DNA of 38,521 bases, taken from contig JAGRKA010000018.1 in assembly GCA_020442475.1 (NCBI GenBank), forward strand, positions 1 to 38,521, read 5' to 3'. The notes beneath the pieces were generated by a model, which ran no database searches, had not been told where the DNA came from, and worked only from the letters and a program-made list of their open reading frames with translations. The position numbers and the translations under genes were made by a program. The first letter of the stretch is position 1. Every line of letters begins with the position of its first letter. Below, piece by piece: positions 32,478 to 38,521 of this stretch. This stretch comes from Alphaproteobacteria bacterium (GTDB taxonomy: Bacteria > Pseudomonadota > Alphaproteobacteria > Micavibrionales > Micavibrionaceae).

Positions 32478-32960
32478 ATGAGCACAACTTTAACCATGAC
32501 AACGACAATTGCAGGAGCCGCGCTCCTCATTCCAGCCCGGATTATACTGCCGGTACCATCCGGGGATAAGGAAGCGCATTGCGAGGGCGCGGAGTCTCAG
32601 ATCTATAAACGCTTTATGGGCTATTTACCTCATGTACAAAATGGACGCATAGAGATCAAAATTCTCTCAGCTATTCAGTTCACTGCTGATATGACCGGGT
32701 ATAGCGATGCCTATATAGCGAAATATCTGGTGGAACTGGGGCTGCGCGCGCCGCGTGAAGCTTTTCCAGCGGATTTTCTCCGCTTTGCAGACCGTGCGCT
32801 GGAGCGTGCCGCTTGGGAGGCTTGTGCGCCGTCCGTGCATTTGCGGGCGCTCAAAGAATATTGGGAAAACACAACAGAAGGCGCATGGCCGCAAGGGTGC
32901 AAGCCTTGTGGGGCTGTTACCGGTAAGAGCGATCCGCGCTGGGATGAACTGCTTTTATAG
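32478..32960 (+). CDS. Hypothetical protein (160 residues)
   Basis: No family was recognised. AAGGAAAGG nine bases before ATG 32478 is a good ribosome binding site. The first 27 residues (MSTTLTMTTTIAGAALLIPA onward) are hydrophobic but lack basic residues at the start, so a signal peptide is doubtful. The middle reads YKRFMGYLPHVQNGRIEIKI and YSDAYIAKYLVELGLRAPRE, probably helical. Four Cys occur: one near residue 35, one near 115 and a CKPC pair near the end. The final Leu-Leu-Leu codons and the stop lie within or beside an inverted repeat (32954-32977), so the C-terminus may have been altered by insertion. Confidence 0.6.
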   Translation: MSTTLTMTTTIAGAALLIPARIILPVPSGDKEAHCEGAESQIYKRFMGYLPHVQNGRIEIKILSAIQFTADMTGYSDAYIAKYLVELGLRAPREAFPADFLRFADRALERAAWEACAPSVHLRALKEYWENTTEGAWPQGCKPCGAVTGKSDPRWDELLL

Positions 32961-33166
32961 TTATTCCGGTTAAAAATCATACATCTTCCTATTGTCGTCC
33001 CCGCGGGTGAGCGTAGCGAACCTAAAACAGCGGGGATCCGGGAATGTCAGCCGCAAAGCGGCTGACCTTATGTGGATCCCGTTCGTGCAAGCTTTCGCTT
33101 TCGCGAAAGCGCCAACGGGATGACGTTTGAGAAATATGTCCAATTTTTAACTGGAATAACTATAAA
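32954..33166. mobile_element. MITE-like element bounded by 24-bp inverted repeats
   Basis: The outer arms at 32954-32977 (TTTATAGTTATTCC...) and 33143-33166 are reverse complements over 24 bases with one mismatch, which would be a G-U pair in RNA. They enclose about 165 bp, most of which is a palindromic composite (32994-33124). The ends contain TATA, compatible with TA target duplication but not proof of it. No transposase is present. It lies between two convergent genes and could also act as a bidirectional terminator. Confidence 0.65.
32994..33124. repeat. Composite palindromic element, intergenic copy
   Basis: This 131-bp relative of the element inside aroC lies in the opposite orientation. 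It has the same three hairpins in order: a CCCCGC/GCGGGG outer unit, a central GTCAGCCGC/GCGGCTGAC stem (33045-33065), and CGTT/AACG arms ending GGGATGAC. The last unit holds an extra perfect stem, GCTTTCGC/GCGAAAGC (33091-33110). Most differences from the aroC copy lie in loops or are compensated in stems. Confidence 0.85.
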
Positions 33167-33193
33167 TAGGCAGTAATCGTCAGGCCGCTATGG

Positions 33194-35185
33194 TTAGTTA
33201 TTGTATCTCCGGGATTCCGGCAGGGCGTTTTTGTCCCGTTCTATTGGAATTAGGCGGCCTAGAAGGCTTTCGAAAGAGCCTGAGGAAAAGAGGTTGCGCT
33301 GGTCTGACTCATATAGCCCGTCGCCCTTGCTCATGATCTCCCGCCAGATTCGTGCCGGGTAAGAACCGCCTGTGACGCTCTCCATTGGAGAATTATCGTC
33401 ATTGCCCAACCATACGCCTGCGACCAGTTCATCCGTAAAGCCGATAAACCACGCGTCTCGATTGTCTTGAGATGTACCGGTTTTACCTGCCGCCCGTTTT
33501 CCAAAATTTGCGCCGCGCCCCGTACCTTCCTCTACGACACCTTCCAGCATATCCGTGATATCGCGCACAGGGCGGCGCTCAATGACGCGGCGGAAAGCCT
33601 GCCGCTCGGGCCGCTGATAGTAAAGCTCTCCGTCTAATGAGGCGATTTTAGTGATTCCGTAGGGCGTTACGGCTCCTCCGCCATTGGCTAAAACAGCGTA
33701 GGCCCCTGACATTTCCAGAAGGGAGACGCCGCTGCTGCCCAGCGCAAGGCTCAGGTCCGGGGCAAGGTCAGCTGTGATTCCCAAGCGACGGGCGAGGCTG
33801 ATAACGGGGGAGACCCCGATTTCCTTCATCAGGCGAACGGCGGCTGTATTCATCGAATAGGCCAGCGCTTCTGCCAGTGTGACATCGCCATAATATTTTT
33901 GGCCAAAATTTTTGGGCCTGTAGGACCCTTCCGTGATCGGGGCGTCTTCAATCCGGTAAGCTGGATTCCAGCCATTTTCAAGCGCTGCGAGATAGACGAT
34001 CGGCTTGAAGGCAGAACCGGGAGGCCGCCGGGCTTGCGTGGCCCGGTTAAACTGGCTGAGCGTATAGTCTAATCCGCCGCTCATCGCCAGCACGGCACCA
34101 TCTGGCCGCATAACAAGTGCTGCGCCTTGCGTGAATTTTTTCTCTTCTCCATTTTCACGGATTGTCCGGGACAGGGAGTCCTCGGTCACGGATTGCAGCG
34201 CCGGGTTGAGTGTTGTTGTAACGATCAGATCTTCATTTGGCGTACCGATCATCTCGTCCAGCCCATCTACGATCCAGTCCGTATAGTAGCGGATGGCGCT
34301 GCCTGTGGAGGGTTTGCGCAAAGGTGAGGGCGGCAGAACTTCATAGCTTTCAGCCTGTTCGCGGGTCAGATAGCCTGCATCGACCATTGCACTCAAAACG
34401 ACATCTGTTCGTTCTTTCGACAGGCCGGGATTTCGCAACGGGGAGTAGCGAGAGGGCGCTTTGAGTAGTCCGGCCAGTGTAGCGGATTCCCTGATATCAA
34501 TATCTTGAACATTTTTCTTAAAGTAAAGTCTTGAGGCAGCGTCAACGCCATAAGTTCCGGATCCAAGATAAACCCGGTTCAAATAGGCGCTTAATATTTC
34601 ATCCTTTGTCAGCTCATGCTCCAGCCATAGGGCCAGCATGGCTTCCTGTATTTTGCGCTTGAAAGTGCGTTCATGGCTGAGGAACAGGTTTTTTGCAAGC
34701 TGCTGTGTAATCGTTGAGCCGCCCTGCACAAGCCGCCCGGAGCGCAGATTGACCGCCATCGCACGCGCCAGCCCGACCGGGTCAATTCCGTGATGCTGGT
34801 AAAAGCGGCGGTCTTCTGTCGCGAGCACAGCATAAATCAGGTGTGGCGGCAGGTCTGCTGTGGTGACGCTGTTACCCCGGATTTCGCCGTAACGCGCAAT
34901 TTCCGAGCCGTCTGCGGCTAGTATAGTGATCGAGGTTTCCCGCTCAAACCCTGCATTTTTCGCGATATCCGGCAAATCTTGCGCATACCATGCAAAAAGG
35001 AGCGCAAGGAAAATTCCGCCCCACAGGCCCAGCACGAACAGCCATTTCACCCCGCGCAGCCATAAAGCGCGCCGGGCTTTCTTTTGTTTTGAGGCGCTCC
35101 GCCGGTTGCCGGTTTTTTTAGCGGTTTTCGGCTTTTGGGCGCTTTGCGTTTTTTTCGATGTTTTTGCCGGTTTCTTTTTTGTCAT
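33194..35185 (-). CDS. Penicillin-binding protein 1A, bifunctional peptidoglycan synthase
   Basis: This 663-residue class A PBP has a Lys-rich cytoplasmic tail (1-45), a membrane anchor at about 46-67, then the glycosyltransferase domain with ATEDRRFYQHHG (catalytic Glu124), GGSTITQQLAKNLFLS and YLNRVYLGSGTYGV. The transpeptidase domain has SAFK (Ser391), SMN (444-446) and KTGT (568-571). All catalytic motifs are intact. It polymerises and crosslinks peptidoglycan in the periplasm. The length and motif order fit PBP1A/MrcA-like enzymes, but PBP1A and PBP1C-type names cannot be fixed from one sequence, so no symbol is given. It is divergent from the DUF218-like gene, 73 bp apart. Confidence 0.93.
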   Translation of the reverse strand: MTKKKPAKTSKKTQSAQKPKTAKKTGNRRSASKQKKARRALWLRGVKWLFVLGLWGGIFLALLFAWYAQDLPDIAKNAGFERETSITILAADGSEIARYGEIRGNSVTTADLPPHLIYAVLATEDRRFYQHHGIDPVGLARAMAVNLRSGRLVQGGSTITQQLAKNLFLSHERTFKRKIQEAMLALWLEHELTKDEILSAYLNRVYLGSGTYGVDAASRLYFKKNVQDIDIRESATLAGLLKAPSRYSPLRNPGLSKERTDVVLSAMVDAGYLTREQAESYEVLPPSPLRKPSTGSAIRYYTDWIVDGLDEMIGTPNEDLIVTTTLNPALQSVTEDSLSRTIRENGEEKKFTQGAALVMRPDGAVLAMSGGLDYTLSQFNRATQARRPPGSAFKPIVYLAALENGWNPAYRIEDAPITEGSYRPKNFGQKYYGDVTLAEALAYSMNTAAVRLMKEIGVSPVISLARRLGITADLAPDLSLALGSSGVSLLEMSGAYAVLANGGGAVTPYGITKIASLDGELYYQRPERQAFRRVIERRPVRDITDMLEGVVEEGTGRGANFGKRAAGKTGTSQDNRDAWFIGFTDELVAGVWLGNDDNSPMESVTGGSYPARIWREIMSKGDGLYESDQRNLFSSGSFESLLGRLIPIERDKNALPESRRYNN

Positions 35186-35195
35186 AGGTTTATTA

Positions 35196-35224
35196 TTGAC
35201 ATAATTTTAAAATGTTTGTACTGT
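35196..35224 (+). promoter_or_regulatory. Candidate promoter for the DUF218-like gene
   Basis: TTGACA at 35196-35201 with a 17-base spacer to a weak -10 box TACTGT (three of six). It lies in the 73-bp region between two divergent genes, 34 bases before the ATG. Confidence 0.35.
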
Positions 35225-35258
35225 CCATCGAAATTCTAAACTAGCAGGAATAAAGCTG

Positions 35259-35966
35259 ATGGGATATAGCACTGAAAAAATCGCAGAAGTCAATAACAGG
35301 CTGTTTGCACCGTTTAGGGACATCCCGAATAAAAAAACGGGTATTGCCCTTCTTTTCGGTGGGCGCAGTACAAGCGGTACCATTGCACGTACAGCCGCGG
35401 AGGAATACCATAATAGACGCTTTCCAAAGATTATGGTGGCCGGAGGGGCCATTATTACGCAGCCGGAGGTTTTTGCAGGGCTTTTGCTTGACAAGAATAA
35501 GGCCGTTTGGAGCAAGCATACACTCAGAGATATTTTTACCTTGAAGACCGAAGCCGATTATATGAAGCAGGTCTTGCTCGAAAACGATGTGCCGGAAGGT
35601 GATATTATTATCGGTGATAACCGGAAGAAACACGCCAACCAGATCGTAGAGGCTCTTAAAGAGCAGCTTATGCAGGAGTTTGATTCGGCTACCATTATGA
35701 CGTACGCTCCGTATCTCAGGCGTTCAATTGGGACGCTCCGGTTCCAAGAGGTTGAAATGCCTCTTGTAGGTTATCCGGTCAACCCGTTCGGATTAAATCC
35801 TGATAATTGGCATCAATCCAAGCTTGCTTCGCTGGTTGTCCGGGAAAGCGATAACATGAACCCCCTGAACCGAGACGGCTATGTCGGAACCTATACGACA
35901 ACTGTTTATCCGGAATACGAAAAACAGCAGCAGGCTACGCTCCTTGATTTTTCCAAGGAACCCTAA
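35259..35966 (+). CDS. DUF218/YdcF-like protein
   Basis: This 235-residue protein lacks a signal peptide. The core KTGIALLFGGRSTSGTIART, then KIMVAGGAI and TEADYMKQVLLENDVPEGDI with IIIGDNRKKHANQIVEAL, follows the YdcF/ElyC/SanA (DUF218) pattern. There, a strand ending in G-G, an E-A-x-x-M helix, and a G-V-P/D-V-P segment before an E/D-N region form the site. Function in this family is mostly unknown; ElyC affects envelope lipid carrier metabolism and YdcF binds S-adenosylmethionine. The C-terminal 70 residues (TYAPYLRRSIGTLRF and on) fit the second half of the domain. AGCAGGAATAAAG gives a ribosome binding site. Its last 4 bases overlap the convergent GNAT gene. Confidence 0.6.
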   Translation: MGYSTEKIAEVNNRLFAPFRDIPNKKTGIALLFGGRSTSGTIARTAAEEYHNRRFPKIMVAGGAIITQPEVFAGLLLDKNKAVWSKHTLRDIFTLKTEADYMKQVLLENDVPEGDIIIGDNRKKHANQIVEALKEQLMQEFDSATIMTYAPYLRRSIGTLRFQEVEMPLVGYPVNPFGLNPDNWHQSKLASLVVRESDNMNPLNRDGYVGTYTTTVYPEYEKQQQATLLDFSKEP

Positions 35967-36496
35967 GTACAATCCAGCCAGTACCGTCTGCGGGCGGGGA
36001 ATTTATCCGTGGCGGGGAGTTCGTCCTGAAATTTAGCGCCGCAGAACTCGACGATGTGGACTCCGGCCTTATTGTTTGGCGAGAGTGTAATCAAGGCGCG
36101 ATCAATCCCGAAATGTGTAAGATAGGGGATTCCCTTTTGGAGGATTTTCTTCCCGAAGCCTTTTCCGCGCATGGTTGGACGTATAACGAAATTAACATGT
36201 CCGCCCCATTTTTCCAGATGCCAGTTGAGCCTGTGCCGGATATTAAGCGTTCCGATAAATTCCCGGTCTTTTACAAGCCATAAAACTGTTTCCGGGATCG
36301 GTTCCACCCAGTCGGCATAAGGTTTATGAAGGTGCTTTTTCCCGTCATTCACTTTACGGATAAAATCTTCGAAATTGTCACGGACATGGTCGATATCCAG
36401 AAAAGTATAACGCCCTTCAGCCTGAAATTCCTTTAAAGCCTCAAGGTAGCTGTCTTTATATTCGATACCGGGTTTAACAAGTTTTGATGCGGTCAT
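35963..36496 (-). CDS. GNAT-family N-acetyltransferase
   Basis: This 177-residue protein has the acetyl-CoA-binding motif A region VNFVIRPTMRGKGFGKKILQ, with the R-G-x-G-x-G-x-x pyrophosphate loop. It is preceded by a strand with WLVKDREFIGTLNIRH and followed by RALITLSPNNKAGVHIVEFC, where Asn and the following helix are typical of motif B. The substrate is unknown. The N-terminal 75 residues (EFQAEGRYTFLDIDHVRDNF) form the variable acceptor-binding part. There is no signal peptide. The gene stands alone, facing the DUF218-like gene, whose stop overlaps this one. Confidence 0.85.
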   Translation of the reverse strand: MTASKLVKPGIEYKDSYLEALKEFQAEGRYTFLDIDHVRDNFEDFIRKVNDGKKHLHKPYADWVEPIPETVLWLVKDREFIGTLNIRHRLNWHLEKWGGHVNFVIRPTMRGKGFGKKILQKGIPYLTHFGIDRALITLSPNNKAGVHIVEFCGAKFQDELPATDKFPARRRYWLDCT

Positions 36497-36823
36497 AAGC
36501 TGTTCTTTAGGATTGAAGAATAAGGAAGCGGCACTTGAAACGGGCTATAAAGCCGAATCGTATGGATGGGATCAAGGGCCAGTATGTCGTCTTCAAACAT
36601 CTCCGATAGAGTTGTTGCAACCGGTTATTCGGGGAAGGGGCCGGCATGTACATTGCGTTACCCTGTAGTGCGGCCCAAGCCCCCCAGTCAGATTTCTCGA
36701 ACCCTTATATCTCAGTTACTGCTGCCGATCTAGTGCATTTTTTCATAATTTTAAAGATGGTTGCAGAAGCTTTTGTATCGGCCCGGACATGGTTATATTT
36801 ATGGAAAACTTAAGCTCTCATCT
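36497..36823. other. Intergenic region between mgtE and the GNAT gene
   Basis: 327 bp without a supportable gene. The only structure seen is an imperfect GC-rich inverted repeat, GGGGAAGGGGCCGGC (36631-36645) against CGGCCCAAGCCCCC (36671-36684), which could form a hairpin downstream of mgtE. No T-run follows it on the mgtE strand. No tRNA or repeat of the GTCATCC family was found here. Confidence 0.4.
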
Positions 36824-38224
36824 CTAGAGCAGGAAGAGTGCGGCCAGCCCCAAAAAAGCGAAGAAGCCGACAATATCGGTCACTGTTGTTAAAAAGACAG
36901 TTGAGGCAACGGCCGGGTCGCTGCCTGCGCGCTCCAGTAGGAGAGGAATGCTGACCCCAAAAAAACCTGCGACAATGAGGTTAACGATCATAGCCGCTGC
37001 AATAATTAGCCCCAGAAGGGGGCTGCCAAACCAGAATGTTGTGACAACACCGGTGATCACAGCAAAAGCGGTGCCGTTCAGGATGCCGATCAACGTCTCT
37101 TTCCAGATGACACGCCAGGCGTTCGTCCCGGACAGCTCGTGCGTAGACAGGGCCCGCACGGCAACGGTCAGAGCCTGCGTGCCTGCATTACCACCCATGG
37201 AGGCCACGATTGGCATCAGAATAGCCAGTGCAACGATTTCATCAATCGTGGCATCAAAAAAGGAAATGACGATCGAAGCCAAAATGGCCGTCAGCAGGTT
37301 TACAAACAGCCAGCGGAAGCGGGTACCTGTTGTAGAGAGCACGGCACGGTAAAGGTCGCCCTTATCCACCCCGGCCATTTTGAGGAGGTCTTCTTGCGCC
37401 TCTTCGTCGATAACGTCCACCACGTCGTCGATTGTGATCACGCCCAGAAGCCGGTTGCCATCATCAATAACCGGTGCGGAGACAATATCGTGGCGGCGGA
37501 AGAGGTGGGCTACGTCTTCTTGGTCCATTTCCGCGCGGACTGTGTGATCTGCATCTATGGCGATATCCTGAATTTTTTCTGCCCGGCTGGCTCGAATCAA
37601 GCGGTTAAGAGGGATTTGCCCTTTAATGTGATAGGCCGGGTCGATGACAAACAGGTCGAAAAAATCTTCCGGCAGGTCGGTGCCTGCGGCGCGGAGATAA
37701 TCAATCGTTTTCCCCACAGTCCAAAGTTCGGGGATCGCGACAACTTCCCGCTGCATCAGGCGGCCCGCGCTGTCTTCCGGGAAACTCAGGCCCTCCTCAA
37801 GTGCAACCCGCATTTTCGCGGAAAGCTTATGGATGATTTCTTTTTGGAAGCTATCATCGAGATGAATAATCATCTCCAAGGCGTCATCGCTCTCCAGCGT
37901 CGAAATCAGAGAGGCTACCTGAGTGGCTGACATGGCAGAGAGGCTGTCACGTCTGAGCTGCGGGTCCATCTCTGCGAAAGTTTCCGCATCAATCGCCTCG
38001 CTGTACATAGCCAGCAATTCGCGGCGGTCTTCCTCACCAACCTTCGCAAGCAGCTCAGCCCTATCTGTCGAGCCGAGATATTTGAGGTAGGCGTGAACCG
38101 TATCCGAATCCTGAGCCCGAACGGCCTCCAGAATTTCGCGGATATCTTCGTCGCTCAGATGGACTGTCAGCTCATCCAGTGTCCCTGCATCCGGCGCGGT
38201 CTGTTCGATATAAGAATTTTGCAT
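36824..38224 (-). CDS. mgtE: Magnesium transporter MgtE
   Basis: This 466-residue Mg2+ channel/transporter has an N-terminal helical domain (about 20-140, with DRAELLAKVGEEDRRELLAM and DALEMIIHLDDS). Two CBS domains (about 150-275) contain FVIDPAYHIKGQIPLNRLIR and APVIDDGNRLLGVITIDDVVDV, which sense intracellular Mg2+. The membrane domain has five helices and includes MPIVASMGGNAGTQALTVAVRAL, the pore-lining family signature. The C-terminus is hydrophobic to the last residue. The gene ends at 36824 and the partial malic enzyme-type gene lies 42 bp upstream on the same strand, so the two may share a transcript. Confidence 0.95.
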   Translation of the reverse strand: MQNSYIEQTAPDAGTLDELTVHLSDEDIREILEAVRAQDSDTVHAYLKYLGSTDRAELLAKVGEEDRRELLAMYSEAIDAETFAEMDPQLRRDSLSAMSATQVASLISTLESDDALEMIIHLDDSFQKEIIHKLSAKMRVALEEGLSFPEDSAGRLMQREVVAIPELWTVGKTIDYLRAAGTDLPEDFFDLFVIDPAYHIKGQIPLNRLIRASRAEKIQDIAIDADHTVRAEMDQEDVAHLFRRHDIVSAPVIDDGNRLLGVITIDDVVDVIDEEAQEDLLKMAGVDKGDLYRAVLSTTGTRFRWLFVNLLTAILASIVISFFDATIDEIVALAILMPIVASMGGNAGTQALTVAVRALSTHELSGTNAWRVIWKETLIGILNGTAFAVITGVVTTFWFGSPLLGLIIAAAMIVNLIVAGFFGVSIPLLLERAGSDPAVASTVFLTTVTDIVGFFAFLGLAALFLL

Positions 38225-38266
38225 CGTTCCAGCCTCACCGGATTAACAAAGAAAAATATCACAGGA

Positions 38267-38521
38267 TCAAAGGGCGCTGACCTTCTTTCTTGGAGCCGAT
38301 TCCTGCGCAGGCTGTTGTTGCTCATCTTCAATAATCTGGGCGGCAACAGTAGCCAGAGCCGTTACATTCACGATGCCGCGCGGCGTAACAGCAGGCGTCA
38401 GAATATGAGCAGGCTGTGATACGCCAAGCAGAAGCGGTCCGACATTAATGCCTTCGGACAGGACTTTAACCATGTTGAAGGCAATGCTGGCTGATTCGAT
38501 GTTAGGCATAATGAAGAGGTT
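38267..38521 (-). CDS. Malic enzyme/phosphate acetyltransferase-type protein, C-terminal end
   Basis: The frame is open to the right edge of the window, reading NLFIMPNIESASIAFNMVKV then GPLLLGVSQPAHILTPAVTP and GIVNVTALATVAAQ. This is the conserved end of the phosphate acetyl/butyryltransferase domain. In alphaproteobacteria that domain usually forms the C-terminal half of NADP-dependent malic enzyme (MaeB). The same block ends phosphate acetyltransferase (Pta), and the missing N-terminus would decide. A Gln/Pro/Lys-rich tail (DEQQQPAQESAPRKKVSAL) follows. Confidence 0.8.
   Translation of the reverse strand, partial: NLFIMPNIESASIAFNMVKVLSEGINVGPLLLGVSQPAHILTPAVTPRGIVNVTALATVAAQIIEDEQQQPAQESAPRKKVSAL

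Noticed and set aside
36634..36720. tRNA-like TTCGA sequence on the minus strand
   Set aside because: The segment reads GGGTTCGAG on the minus strand but the T-stem cannot close and no acceptor stem or anticodon arm fits.

Overview
The window (38.5 kb, moderate GC) looks like chromosomal DNA of an alphaproteobacterium. The gene content and several gene neighbourhoods fit that class: atpD/atpC, ispH followed closely by rnhA, xseB-ispA-dxs on one strand, an alphaproteobacterial-type DinG-like helicase with a long N-terminal region, GmhA, MgtE and a PBP1A. A Micavibrio/Rhodospirillales-like lineage is possible, but nothing in the window settles it. Most genes are housekeeping. The unusual material sits between or inside them.

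Layout. 1-1888: end of the ATP synthase operon, where atpD (beta) and atpC (epsilon) are separated by about 1.2 kb holding two nuclease-like cassettes (a T5orf172/GIY-YIG-type gene and a GxxExxY PD-(D/E)XK-type gene) bounded by CTCTGCGG-type repeats. 1895-5967: a HELGH membrane protein, an exported hypothetical, a long LOG-family protein and a 497-residue orphan. 5968-11675: a p-aminobenzoate/folate block (pabB, pabA, pabC) with a 906-residue orphan gene between pabB and pabA. 11766-19261: DinG-like helicase, small orphan, DMT exporter, TrkH potassium transporter, YdiI-type thioesterase and a TPR-like protein. 19346-23297: aroC (with an extra in-frame segment), sppA and a HAD phosphatase. 23370-28608: xseB, ispA and dxs, interrupted by an orphan gene and a small GIY-YIG gene bounded by inverted palindromes. 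28703-32960: gmhA, a lipoprotein, ispH, a YgjV-like membrane protein, rnhA and an orphan. 33194-38521: PBP1A, a DUF218-like protein, a GNAT enzyme, mgtE and the C-terminus of a malic enzyme/phosphate acetyltransferase-type protein.

The main discovery is a set of short palindromic elements and small nuclease genes that have entered essential loci. Repeat units of the form GTCATCC...GGATC occur as inverted pairs. One pair, about 74 bp, lies in frame inside dxs. A longer pair, about 125 bp, lies in frame inside aroC. A close relative of the aroC element lies between two convergent genes at 32994-33124, itself enclosed by a 24-bp inverted repeat. A third arrangement flanks a complete GIY-YIG nuclease gene just upstream of dxs, and its 3' palindrome supplies coding sequence for the N-terminus of Dxs. 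This resembles the relation between REP/BIME elements and their RAYT transposases, or the Rickettsia palindromic elements that persist inside coding genes, but here the associated enzyme would be a GIY-YIG nuclease. The atp operon shows a parallel arrangement with another repeat family and two other nuclease folds. Mobility is inference. The repeats, their pairing and their reading-frame-preserving positions are directly visible.

Metabolic themes: chorismate is made by AroC and used by PabA/PabB/PabC. Dxs, IspH and IspA cover the start, end and prenyl elongation of the MEP isoprenoid route. TrkH and MgtE handle potassium and magnesium. PBP1A, GmhA and SppA belong to the cell envelope.
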